From Micavibrio_B sp048498395 (lineage in GTDB: Bacteria; Pseudomonadota; Alphaproteobacteria; Micavibrionales; Micavibrionaceae): DNA of 57,464 nt. A model generated the notes under the pieces. That model saw only the letters and a list, made by a program, of their open reading frames with translations, was not told where the DNA came from and searched no databases. This document shows positions 50,181-57,464 of the stretch, piece after piece (position 1 is the first letter of the stretch; each line of letters starts with the position of its first letter). The position numbers and the translations under genes were made by a program. The stretch covers positions 1 to 57,464 of the forward strand of contig JBEHYB010000002.1 of NCBI GenBank assembly GCA_048498395.1, written 5' to 3'.

Positions 50181-50312
50181 GATTCCGTAATAACCAATTG
50201 ATTCCCATATTTGAATCGATGATTTTTTTCTTGACGGCGAGTCCCTGATGAATCATGATTCGTATCCAAACTCAGGGGATATAATAAATGTCGAGTCAAA
50301 AAACAAAGAATC
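50181..50312. promoter_or_regulatory. Cluster of eight GANTC sites at the ccrM promoter and start
   Basis: GANTC occurs at 50181, 50200, 50213, 50239, 50250, 50257, 50293 and 50308 (first base of each); about 0.5 would be expected by chance in 132 bases. A possible promoter TTGACG (50231-50236) with CATGAT 17 bases later overlaps three of the sites. GANTC is the CcrM target, so methylation feedback on ccrM is likely. A TTAA-N8-TTAA at 50165-50180 is a near match to the CtrA box (TTAA-N7-TTAA). Confidence 0.75.
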
Positions 50313-51433
50313 AAAAGAAATCCACAGAATTCAAGAAAAACCATATTTTTCAAGGCGATTGCGTTGAAATCATGCGTTCGATGCCCAAAGGCTCCGTGGA
50401 TATGATCTTTGCCGATCCCCCTTATAATTTGCAGCTCAAGGGCGACCTTCACCGCCCCAACAACACGAAAGTCGATGCCTGCGACGACCATTGGGACCAG
50501 TTCGGCTCCTATGCCGAATACGATAAATTCACCCGCGACTGGCTCTCTGCCGCGCGCGATCTTCTGACCGATGACGGCACTATGTGGGTCATCGGCTCCT
50601 ATCACAATATCTACCGCGTCGGTGCGATCCTGCAGGATCTCGGTTTCTGGATTTTAAATGACATCGTCTGGAATAAAACCAATCCGATGCCGAATTTCCG
50701 TGGCCGCAGATTCACAAACGCGCACGAGACGATGCTCTGGGTCGCAAAATCAGAGAAAAGCAAATACTGCTTTAACTACGACACGATGAAATCACTTAAC
50801 GAAGACCTGCAGATGCGTTCCGACTGGAGCATTCCGATCTGCTCGGGCGGCGAACGCCTGAAAGACAATGGCGGCGAGAAAGTGCATACCACGCAAAAGC
50901 CGGAAGCCCTTCTCTACCGCGTTATCAGCGCGTCATCAGTGCCCGGCAATACGATCCTCGATCCGTTCTTCGGCTCCGGCACGACCGGCGCAGTCGCCAA
51001 GAAACTTGGCCGCGACTGGATCGGCATCGATCGCGAAACAGATTACATCAAGGCGGCGACAAAACGTATCAACGCCATTGAAGCAATCAGCGATGACGAT
51101 ATCCTGCACCGCCCCGGCAAACGCGACGAAAAACGTGTGCCGTTCGGCTGGCTCGTCGAGCGCGGCCTCATCAAGCCGGGTGCCGTCATCACAGATAGCG
51201 CGAATAAATTCGAAGCCAAAGTCGGCGCGGACGGATCACTGATCTCCGGTAAAGGGCTCAATAAATATCGCGGCTCGATTCACAAAGTCGGCGCAGCGCT
51301 CCAGGATGCACCGAGCTGCAATGGCTGGACCTACTGGCATTACAAGGAAGGCAGCAAATCTTTCCCGATCGACCGGCTGCGCCAGCGTATTCGCGATGAA
51401 ATGGGCACAGGCGGCGCAAATACGCTGCAATAA
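50288..51433 (+). CDS. ccrM: Cell-cycle adenine methyltransferase CcrM (GANTC)
   Basis: CcrM methylates adenine in GANTC behind the replication fork and so times cell-cycle gene expression in alphaproteobacteria. The 381-residue protein is a beta-class methylase: catalytic DPPYNLQLKG near residue 40, a target-recognition region, KPEALLYRVI and the SAM-binding DPFFGSGTTGAVAKKLGRDWIGID, followed by the C-terminal CcrM-specific extension (PFGWLVERGLIKPG, GSIHKVGAALQDAPSCNGWTYWH). It stands downstream of rnhB behind a GANTC-dense region. Confidence 0.96.
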   Translation: MSSQKTKNQKKSTEFKKNHIFQGDCVEIMRSMPKGSVDMIFADPPYNLQLKGDLHRPNNTKVDACDDHWDQFGSYAEYDKFTRDWLSAARDLLTDDGTMWVIGSYHNIYRVGAILQDLGFWILNDIVWNKTNPMPNFRGRRFTNAHETMLWVAKSEKSKYCFNYDTMKSLNEDLQMRSDWSIPICSGGERLKDNGGEKVHTTQKPEALLYRVISASSVPGNTILDPFFGSGTTGAVAKKLGRDWIGIDRETDYIKAATKRINAIEAISDDDILHRPGKRDEKRVPFGWLVERGLIKPGAVITDSANKFEAKVGADGSLISGKGLNKYRGSIHKVGAALQDAPSCNGWTYWHYKEGSKSFPIDRLRQRIRDEMGTGGANTLQ

Positions 51434-51472
51434 CCATTATAACCTTGTCATGACACCGCCTGTTCGGGTAAT

Positions 51473-51507
51473 TCATGCATATCACGGAAAAACCGCGATA
51501 TGCATGA
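51473..51507 (+). promoter_or_regulatory. Hairpin abutting the folB ribosome binding site
   Basis: TCATGCATATC (51473-51483) and GATATGCATGA (51497-51507) are perfect 11-base complements; the loop contains an extra CGG/CCG pair around five A. The downstream arm ends within GAGGG (51506-51510), the ribosome binding site of folB. It could end ccrM transcripts or regulate folB translation. Confidence 0.6.
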
Positions 51508-51514
51508 GGGCATA

Positions 51515-51868
51515 ATGACAAAAAATCAGACAAAAATTATCGTACGCGACGTAAATATCGACGCGCTTCTCGGTTTTTATCCGCAGGAGATCGGCATCAA
51601 GCAGCGCGTTACCGTCAATGTCGAAGCGACATTATCCGACTATCGTATCGACACCGATAACATCACGAGCACCGTATCTTACGCGCCGGTCATGGAAGAA
51701 ATTATCCGTATCTCGAATATCCAGTTCTCACTCGCGGAAAAATTCGCCGAGCATCTCGCGAATTTCTGCCTGGCTTACGAACGGATCGAAAGCGTCAAGG
51801 TACGCGTCGAAAAACTCGACATCTTCGCGGAAGGCATCGTCGGGACTGAGATCATCAGGACTAAATAA
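51515..51868 (+). CDS. folB: Dihydroneopterin aldolase family protein
   Basis: The 117-residue protein resembles FolB, which cleaves dihydroneopterin in folate synthesis: IIVRDVNIDALLGFYPQEIGIKQRV at the N-terminus, TDNITSTVSYAPVMEEI, SLAEKFAEHLANFCL and VKVRVEKLDIFAEG. The ATG at 51515 has GAGGG upstream; an ATG 15 bases earlier falls in the hairpin. The next gene starts 9 bases after the stop and codes for a short-chain dehydrogenase, so they are probably co-transcribed. Confidence 0.85.
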   Translation: MTKNQTKIIVRDVNIDALLGFYPQEIGIKQRVTVNVEATLSDYRIDTDNITSTVSYAPVMEEIIRISNIQFSLAEKFAEHLANFCLAYERIESVKVRVEKLDIFAEGIVGTEIIRTK

Positions 51869-51877
51869 GGACTCAAA

Positions 51878-52636
51878 ATGACATACCAGCCGAAAACAGT
51901 ATTGATCACAGGCGCAACCGGCGATTTCGGCAAGGCCTTCGCCCGGCGCTTCGCTGCCATCGGTTCCTCCCTGATCCTGCATGGCCGCTCGGCAGAAAAA
52001 CTCGCCGAGCTAAAAAAGGAATTTTCAGTGCCAGTGCACACAATGCTTTTTGACATTACCGATCGCATGGCAATGGAAAAATCATTCAACGAAATTCCCG
52101 CCGACTTTAAAAACATCGACCTGCTCGTCAACAATGCCGGCGGAGCCCTGGGCATGGATAAAGCCTATGAAGCCTCGCTTGACGACTGGGACGAAATGGT
52201 CGCGATGAATGTCTCCGGCCTGATGCGCATGACGCATCTTGTGTTGCCCGCAATGGTGGCAAGCAAGCGCGGCCATATCATCAATATCGGCTCGATCGCC
52301 GGGAGTTATTCCTATCCGTTCGGCAATGTCTATTGCGCAAGCAAGGCCTTCGTCGCGCATTTCTCGCAGACTCTGCGCAGCGACCTGCAGGGCACCAATA
52401 TCCGCGTCACGAATATCGAGCCCGGCATGGTGAAGACGCAATTCTCACTGGCGCGTTTTAAAGGCGATCAGGCGAAAGCCGACGCGGTATACGCAAACAC
52501 CAATCCGTTAACGGCTGAAGACATTGCGGAGACCGTTTTCTGGTCGGCGACCCTGCCTCCGCATATGAATATCAACCGGATCGAAGTCATGCCGACGACG
52601 CAAAGCAGCGGGCCGCTACAGGTCGAACGCTTCTAG
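51878..52636 (+). CDS. Short-chain dehydrogenase/reductase (YdfG-like)
   Basis: The 252-residue Rossmann enzyme has the cofactor motif ITGATGDFGKAF, NNAGGALG, the active-site Ser in NIGSIAGSYSYPFG and the YCASK catalytic pair. The C-terminus (NPLTAEDIAETVFWSATLPPHMNINRIEVMPTTQ) matches the NADP-dependent YdfG / 3-hydroxy acid dehydrogenase subgroup. In folate-linked contexts SDRs can act as pteridine reductases, but the motif TGxxxR for that is not seen. Substrate unknown. Confidence 0.88.
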   Translation: MTYQPKTVLITGATGDFGKAFARRFAAIGSSLILHGRSAEKLAELKKEFSVPVHTMLFDITDRMAMEKSFNEIPADFKNIDLLVNNAGGALGMDKAYEASLDDWDEMVAMNVSGLMRMTHLVLPAMVASKRGHIINIGSIAGSYSYPFGNVYCASKAFVAHFSQTLRSDLQGTNIRVTNIEPGMVKTQFSLARFKGDQAKADAVYANTNPLTAEDIAETVFWSATLPPHMNINRIEVMPTTQSSGPLQVERF

Positions 52637-53391
52637 AATTTCTGCTCGTCGAGTTTGATCAGCATTTCCTTGTCGCCGAAGATGGCGATCGATTCCAGCG
52701 AACCGTAGAAATTTGATAAAACCGACTGATCCAGTATCGACGTGCCGATACTCTGCTCAACCTTAAAGCGATAACGTATATAGGCAGGACGACCATATTC
52801 AGTGCGAATTTTATTGTCGGTTATATATTTCAGATATTCTTCCGCAAGCGCCTTGTCAGCCTTCACGAAAGTATAACTTAACGGGCGCTCCATATTTAAA
52901 ATCGCATTCATCGGGAATTGCTGAGGATTATATTTATCCGATTTAATGCAGGGATATTCATCCTGGCTGTTTCCCGAGATGACAAGCTTGGACAACCCGA
53001 CAATCTGGTACTGTTTTAATAAGGCAAAGCCACCCAGATTGAAATCATAGCGGTCGAGCGCGATTGGCTGAACGAATTCAAAGCGTCTTGGGAAATTAGC
53101 CTTGTTATCTTCAACATATTTCCGCGTCGCCTCACGGATCTTGCTCCACTCGAAATCATCCTTGTAAAACTGGGCGTAAAGAGAACATTCTGTGATCATA
53201 AGATACTGATCGATCAGTGCATCATTCTTGGTATCAAGCTTACCGAAAGCCCAATAGCCTTTGGCGAGGTCCGAGAGTTTTGTCGGAACATAAAGCGGCT
53301 GCGCTTCAAACTCCGCCCTTGATTGTACAGATGCCATAAAGAAAGAAAAAACGAAAAGAACAAACACAAATTTAAAAAATTTATTTATCAT
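52633..53391 (-). CDS. Secreted hypothetical protein
   Basis: The 252-residue product starts with a Phe-rich signal peptide (MINKFFKFVFVLFVFSFFMASVQSRA). The mature part has two cysteines (ITECSLYAQF and EYPCIKSDKYNP), many aromatic and charged residues, and a segment KADKALAEEYLKYITDNKIRTEYGRPAYIRYRFKVEQS. I do not recognise a family. It overlaps mutY by 11 bases, so the two are probably co-transcribed; I do not know it as a usual mutY partner. Confidence 0.65.
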   Translation of the reverse strand: MINKFFKFVFVLFVFSFFMASVQSRAEFEAQPLYVPTKLSDLAKGYWAFGKLDTKNDALIDQYLMITECSLYAQFYKDDFEWSKIREATRKYVEDNKANFPRRFEFVQPIALDRYDFNLGGFALLKQYQIVGLSKLVISGNSQDEYPCIKSDKYNPQQFPMNAILNMERPLSYTFVKADKALAEEYLKYITDNKIRTEYGRPAYIRYRFKVEQSIGTSILDQSVLSNFYGSLESIAIFGDKEMLIKLDEQKF

Positions 53392-54424
53392 GATGCAGCA
53401 TCACTTTCGTAACTTTTTGAAATACAGTTGGTAGCCCGGCTTCCTTTATTTCGGATAGTTTGAAAAATAGTCCGCCCTTAACCTCATCCTTCTTAATTCG
53501 TCCCTGCCATATCTCGAGCTTCAGATCAAAATGAGTAAAGCTGTGATAGATATCGCCCACATATTTTAGCCTTTTTTCCAGTGATTTGGGAAGCGGTGTC
53601 GAAGTTTTGCCGTCCCAGTCGGTGGTGGGAAGCCCCATCATACCGCCCAGCATCCGTTTTTCATCACGTCTCTCAAGAAAAACCTCGCCTTTTGCCGTTT
53701 CCAGCCAATAGACCCGCCCTGTTCTCTTTGGTAATGCAATCTTGACCGCCTTTGCTGGCAGCAGGTTTTGAATGTTTTTCTTCCGTGCCTGACAAAATTC
53801 TGACACCGGACAAACCCCGCATTTAGGATTTTGCGGCACACAGACCGCCGAGCCGAGATCCATCAGACTCTGCGCAAAATCTCCCGGACGTGAAACATCC
53901 TTGTACAGAAGCGCGGCCTTTTGCTTAAGGACAGGCTTTGACTCTCGCAGCGGCGTTTCAATGGCGAAGACGCGTGCCGTCACACGCTCGACATTGCCGT
54001 CAATCACCACAGCATGACGGTCAAAAGCGATGGCTGAGATAGCGGCACTTGTATAAGGGCCAATTCCCGGCAGTGCCAGAAGCTCCTCCTCACTGTCGGG
54101 GAAGATACCCTTATGTGTCGCAACCAGCACCTGCGCGCATTTATGCAGGTTGCGCGCACGGGCGTAATAGCCAAGTCCCGCCCATTCCTTCAGCACTTTA
54201 TCCTGGGGAGCGGCGGCAAATTTTTTCAAATTCGGCCAGAGCTTCAGGAATTTTTCAAAATACGGAATAACTGTCGGCACAGTTGTCTGCTGGAGCATGA
54301 TTTCCGAAAGCCAGACATGATACGGATCGGCGTTCGAATCTCTCCGGGCGCGCCATGGAAGTTCGCGCCGGTGCTTATCGTACCATTTTAGAAGGTTTTT
54401 TTGAAAATCGTGACTTTTGAACAT
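53381..54424 (-). CDS. mutY: Adenine DNA glycosylase MutY
   Basis: MutY removes adenine mispaired with 8-oxoguanine. The 347-residue protein has the HhH-GPD core with the catalytic Glu in LSEIMLQQTTV, the hairpin LPGIGPYTSAAI and the catalytic Asp in VVIDGNVERV, the iron-sulfur cluster cysteines (VCVPQNPKCGVCPVSEFC) and a C-terminal NUDIX-like domain (VFLERRDEKRMLGGMMGLP) that recognises 8-oxoG. It is divergent from the DciA-like gene, a common alphaproteobacterial arrangement. Confidence 0.94.
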   Translation of the reverse strand: MFKSHDFQKNLLKWYDKHRRELPWRARRDSNADPYHVWLSEIMLQQTTVPTVIPYFEKFLKLWPNLKKFAAAPQDKVLKEWAGLGYYARARNLHKCAQVLVATHKGIFPDSEEELLALPGIGPYTSAAISAIAFDRHAVVIDGNVERVTARVFAIETPLRESKPVLKQKAALLYKDVSRPGDFAQSLMDLGSAVCVPQNPKCGVCPVSEFCQARKKNIQNLLPAKAVKIALPKRTGRVYWLETAKGEVFLERRDEKRMLGGMMGLPTTDWDGKTSTPLPKSLEKRLKYVGDIYHSFTHFDLKLEIWQGRIKKDEVKGGLFFKLSEIKEAGLPTVFQKVTKVMLHHDK

Positions 54425-54446
54425 GAATTCAGCTAAAAGTTAAACC

Positions 54447-54929
54447 ATGTACGACCTGAAACCAATCTCTGATTCTATCGCGAAGCTCACGAAAGAGACT
54501 TTCAGCCGTAAATTCGTCTCATTGGGACGCATTTTAAGCCAGTGGGAAGACGTGGTCGGCGAAGAGATGGCGGATAAAAGCCAGCCGGTCAAACTCCACT
54601 ACCGCAAGCCCAAGGCCGCCAATGAAACGCCGCAGGCCACGCTCGATATCGCCGTATCCAGTGCAGACGCCACCGTGCTCCATTACCAGAAAGACCTCAT
54701 CCTTGAGCGGATCAACCAGCTTTTCGGCGATAAATGGGTGACCGGCATCAAATTCGTCCACATCCCCTTTACCCCGCGCAAAAACGCGAAAAAAGCCCCG
54801 CCGCCACGCCTGCCCACCGAGGAAGACCTTAATAATTTGAAGGCGACTTTGGACCATATCGACGATGAGGATATTAAAAAACGGCTTGAAAGACTGGGCC
54901 AAGGCGTACTAAGAAAGCCCCGTACTTAA
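54447..54929 (+). CDS. DciA-like (DUF721) protein
   Basis: The 160-residue protein has the DUF721 core: FSRKFVSLGRILSQWEDVVGEEMADKSQPVKL and LDIAVSSADATVLHYQKDLILERINQLFG. DUF721 proteins include DciA, which helps load the replicative helicase DnaB in bacteria lacking DnaC. A basic Pro-rich linker and a short helical tail (EEDLNNLKATLDHIDDEDIKKRLERLG) follow. It is divergent from mutY with only 22 bases between starts, and efp follows after 26 bases. Confidence 0.8.
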   Translation: MYDLKPISDSIAKLTKETFSRKFVSLGRILSQWEDVVGEEMADKSQPVKLHYRKPKAANETPQATLDIAVSSADATVLHYQKDLILERINQLFGDKWVTGIKFVHIPFTPRKNAKKAPPPRLPTEEDLNNLKATLDHIDDEDIKKRLERLGQGVLRKPRT

Positions 54930-54955
54930 TCTTCTAATTTCAGGAATTCCATAAT

Positions 54956-55525
54956 ATGAAAGTCAACGCCATCACTCTCCGTAAAGGACACGTGATCGAA
55001 CAGAATGGCAAACTCTGGGTTGTCCAGCACTCTGAAATCATGCAGCCGGGCAAAGGCGCGTCCGTCATTCACGTCGAACTCCGCGAGATGATGAGCGGCA
55101 CGAAAGACAATATCCGTTTCCGCACCCAGGAAGTCGTTGAAAAAGTCCGTCTCGAACAGGAAGAATATCAGTATCTGTTCAACGATGGTGAAAACTACAC
55201 TTTCATGCATCAGACCAGTTTCGAACAGATCAATGTTCCCGCCGATGTCATCGGTTCGCCCGGCACTGAATTCCTGCAGGAAGGCATGGTCGTCACGATC
55301 GAAACGCATGAAGGCACGCCTCTGAACGTAACGCTGCCCGACAGCGTCATCTGTACGATCGTCGAAGCCGACCCTGTCGTCAAAGGCCAGACTGCCTCTT
55401 CTTCCTACAAACCAGCGAAACTCGATAACGGCCTGCGCGTCATGGTCCCGCCACATGTTGAATCAGGCACGCGCATCGTCGTACGCACTGAAGACGCGAC
55501 ATATGTAGAACGCGCGAAGGACTAA
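54956..55525 (+). CDS. efp: Translation elongation factor P
   Basis: EF-P relieves ribosome stalling at polyproline. The 189-residue protein has the three-domain pattern: KOW-like N-terminus (MKVNAITLRKGHVIEQNGKLW), the loop MQPGKGASVIHV whose Lys33 is the position modified in many bacteria, a middle domain and the C-terminal GLRVMVPPHVESGTRIVVRTEDATYVERAK. Its last base overlaps the first of suhB. The Pro-rich protein encoded downstream is the kind of product that depends on EF-P. Confidence 0.96.
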   Translation: MKVNAITLRKGHVIEQNGKLWVVQHSEIMQPGKGASVIHVELREMMSGTKDNIRFRTQEVVEKVRLEQEEYQYLFNDGENYTFMHQTSFEQINVPADVIGSPGTEFLQEGMVVTIETHEGTPLNVTLPDSVICTIVEADPVVKGQTASSSYKPAKLDNGLRVMVPPHVESGTRIVVRTEDATYVERAKD

Positions 55526-56316
55526 TGAGCAATTTATCCCCAAACCTGAATGTGATGCTGCGCGCCGCTGAGAAAGCTGCGCGTTCCCTGAACCGCGACT
55601 TCGGTGAAGTTGAAAACCTGCAGGTATCGCGCAAAGGCCCGGGCGATTTCGTCTCGGCTGCAGATAAACGTGCCGAGCAGATTATCTATGATGAACTTTC
55701 ATCTGCGCGCGCCGGATTTGGCTTCCTGATGGAAGAAAGCGGCGAGCATAAAGGGACTGATGGCGAGCATCGTTTCATTATCGACCCACTCGACGGCACG
55801 ACAAATTTCCTGCACGGAATTCCTCACTGGTGCATTTCGATCGGTCTTGAGAAACAAGGCGAAATCATCGCCGGACTTATCATGGACCCGGTCAAGAACG
55901 AAGTTTTCCACGCCGAAAAGGGTTCGGGTGCTTTCACCGGCAAACGCCGACTTCGCGTTTCCTCAAGAACAGATCTTTCGTCTTCCGTTATCTGCGGCGG
56001 GGATTGCGTTCGCCGCGATCAGCCCACCAAAGCCTCTCTCTTGAAAGGCATCGCAAAAGTCATAAATAGCACGGCAGGCTTCCGCCGTTCCGGATCCGCA
56101 GCCCTCGATCTCGCCTATGTTGCGGCGGGCCGTTACGAAGGGTTTTGGGAAAATAACCTGGCTCCGTGGGACTGCGCAGCCGGGACTTTGATCGTCCGTG
56201 AAGCCGGAGGCGCAACTGCCAGCTTGAAAGGCAATGCAAATCCTGTTTATGCTGACATTCTGCTGGCCAGCAATATGTCACTGCATAATGCATTGAAGGA
56301 CATGCTGAAGCCTTAA
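55525..56316 (+). CDS. suhB: Inositol monophosphatase family protein (SuhB)
   Basis: The 263-residue Mg-dependent phosphatase has the metal-binding motifs LMEESGEHKG (Glu), IIDPLDGTTNFLHGIPHW and the C-terminal APWDCAAGTLIVREAGG. SuhB acts on inositol phosphates and also assists rRNA transcription antitermination in E. coli. It follows efp without a gap, an order typical of alphaproteobacteria. Confidence 0.93.
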   Translation: MSNLSPNLNVMLRAAEKAARSLNRDFGEVENLQVSRKGPGDFVSAADKRAEQIIYDELSSARAGFGFLMEESGEHKGTDGEHRFIIDPLDGTTNFLHGIPHWCISIGLEKQGEIIAGLIMDPVKNEVFHAEKGSGAFTGKRRLRVSSRTDLSSSVICGGDCVRRDQPTKASLLKGIAKVINSTAGFRRSGSAALDLAYVAAGRYEGFWENNLAPWDCAAGTLIVREAGGATASLKGNANPVYADILLASNMSLHNALKDMLKP

Positions 56317-56331
56317 ATATTCGGGATCGTT

Positions 56332-57464
56332 ATGAACTCTGTTAAATTTGGCTTTCTTTTCTCATTTGTTTTCCTGCTTTCATCGGTAAGCCTGCCTGCG
56401 TTCGCAGCGGATGATTTAACCGGCTACCAGCCGCCGAAAATGTTCGGCAGCTCCGTGAGTCAGCCGGTTTTGACAGCGCCATCCGCGCCCGCGGAGGCCC
56501 CGCAACAGACTGCGCCTGCTGCAATTTCAACTCCGGCACCTGTCGTAGTCGCGCCTGCTCCGGCTCCGGCTCCTGTCATGCAACCGGCCCCCACACAAAA
56601 ACAGGCGATGCCACTGAGCGCTGAAGACCTTCTCAATCACGCGGTGACAGGAAATAACGCAGCACCGGAAGCAAACCCGATGGCTGTTCCAGCAGCACCT
56701 GTCGAACAGGGCCTGCCGCTTCCGGGCAGCGTTCCGCCTTCGCCTAAAGTAAAAGCGGCACCTGTTGTAAAACCTGCGCCAAAGCCGGTTGAGAAAAAAG
56801 CTGAAGTTAAAAAAGCCGCGCCGCCTAAAAAAATTGAAGCGAAGAAAGAGCCTGTGAAAGCTGCCGCGCCGAAACCCCCGGAAGCAAAACCTGCCGAGAA
56901 AAAAGTCGAGAAAAAAGTCGAGAAAATTTCCGAACCGACAAAAACAATTGCGCCCGTAGCCGCGAAGCCCGCTCCAAAACCTGAAACCAAAACGGATATC
57001 GTCAAACCTGCACCGAAACTGCCGATCCCTGAAACAAAAGCGGCGGCACCTGCTCCGGCTCCCGCGCCGGCAGCACCGCCAGTGACCGATCTCCCGGTTC
57101 CCGGCACAACAAAAGTTGCACCAAAGATAGAGCCAAAGCCTTACCATCCGGACGGCAAGAAAAATATGCCGGTCGTGAATTCCAGTTCGGTTGAAAAAAC
57201 CACTGAACTGAAATCGCCTCTACCTGTACTGGAACCAATTCCGCCCGAAGTAGCCCCGACGAAGAACGAACAGATCATCGACAAGGCATTGCAGGACCGT
57301 CTGGTCAAGCCGGATCTAAAATCGATCATCAATCCAGCCGCAGCGGCCCCAACTCCGCCTGCCCCCAAGGCGGATTCATCTAAAATCTTCAAACCCCAGC
57401 TGATCAGCCTTGCCTTCGTTCAGGACGCGGCTGAAATCCAGCCGGACCAGAAAAAAACCATCGA
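56332..57464 (+). CDS. Pro/Ala/Lys-rich envelope protein, possible OmpA-like C-terminus, truncated by window end
   Basis: An open frame starts at the ATG at 56332, 15 bases after suhB, and runs off the window (377 codons seen). It has a signal peptide (MNSVKFGFLFSFVFLLSSVSLPAFA), then about 300 residues rich in Pro, Ala and Lys with repeated units such as APKPPEAKPAEKKVEKKVEK and APAPAPAPAAP, as in periplasm-spanning linkers. The last visible segment (PQLISLAFVQDAAEIQPDQKKTI) resembles the start of an OmpA-like peptidoglycan-binding domain, but the diagnostic helices lie outside. The antisense strand of this region is also open, an effect of the composition. Confidence 0.7.
   Translation, partial: MNSVKFGFLFSFVFLLSSVSLPAFAADDLTGYQPPKMFGSSVSQPVLTAPSAPAEAPQQTAPAAISTPAPVVVAPAPAPAPVMQPAPTQKQAMPLSAEDLLNHAVTGNNAAPEANPMAVPAAPVEQGLPLPGSVPPSPKVKAAPVVKPAPKPVEKKAEVKKAAPPKKIEAKKEPVKAAAPKPPEAKPAEKKVEKKVEKISEPTKTIAPVAAKPAPKPETKTDIVKPAPKLPIPETKAAAPAPAPAPAAPPVTDLPVPGTTKVAPKIEPKPYHPDGKKNMPVVNSSSVEKTTELKSPLPVLEPIPPEVAPTKNEQIIDKALQDRLVKPDLKSIINPAAAAPTPPAPKADSSKIFKPQLISLAFVQDAAEIQPDQKKTI

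Noticed and set aside
56527..57392. Overlapping minus-strand frames rich in Arg, Phe, Gly or Ala
   Set aside because: They mirror the Pro/Ala/Lys-rich plus-strand protein, which has a signal peptide and start.

Overview
The window is about 57 kb of a chromosome at roughly 50% GC, coding densely on both strands. Gene content and order point to an alphaproteobacterium: a fused ispDF next to pgpA and cinA, ntrY-ntrX-(HAD)-hfq-hflX with mazG nearby, a ydcF-mltB-rlpA-dacA-tmk-holB-metG-tatD-MBL chain, rnhB beside the cell-cycle methyltransferase ccrM, and efp-suhB. A specific order cannot be fixed from the sequence; a free-living lineage related to Micavibrio or Rhodospirillales would fit, but that is inference. 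No prophage, IS transposase, CRISPR array or rRNA was seen.

Layout. 1-6 kb: a truncated secreted protein, then lipA (apparently broken by a small deletion), an HD-domain protein, ratA and a SIMPL protein on the plus strand, converging on a minus-strand block glycosyltransferase-cinA-pgpA-ispDF (4.1-7.2 kb). 7.3-14.3 kb: NtrY/NtrX two-component system, a palindromic repeat cluster, a small lipoprotein, a HAD phosphatase, Hfq and HflX. 14.3-20.3 kb: an accessory-looking stretch of proteins I do not recognise (a tandem paralogous pair, two Ala-rich membrane proteins, a DXD glycosyltransferase, a 261-aa orphan) around mazG and an asparaginase-like gene. 20.4-30.8 kb: an eleven-gene minus-strand run with short or overlapping junctions, from ydcF down to queA, combining cell-wall enzymes with nucleotide, tRNA and replication functions. 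31-41 kb: tRNA-Ser(UGA), a GIY-YIG gene, recQ, a divergent FtsH-like protease, a small oxidative-stress group (hydrolase, Ohr, FMN reductase), a thioesterase-like protein and a nitronate monooxygenase-like protein. 38.9-43 kb: signalling genes (hybrid kinase, response regulator, PAS kinase) and an L,D-transpeptidase. 43-49.6 kb: rplU-rpmA-obgE-proB, a repeat-bounded GIY-YIG cassette, pepN, rnhB. 49.6-57.5 kb: an orphan, ccrM, folB, an SDR, a secreted orphan, mutY, a DciA-like gene, efp, suhB and the start of a Pro/Ala/Lys-rich envelope protein cut by the window end.

The most interesting signals are: (i) a 360-bp cassette in which a 29-bp nearly perfect inverted repeat encloses exactly one GIY-YIG nuclease gene, with a second GIY-YIG gene elsewhere next to a related palindrome; (ii) eight GANTC sites in 132 bp over the ccrM promoter and start, pointing to methylation feedback; (iii) an apparent 35-bp deletion and frameshift in lipA; (iv) several families of intergenic palindromes, one of which is translated into the C-terminus of a small protein; (v) the unexplained paralogous pairs at 14.4-18.3 kb.
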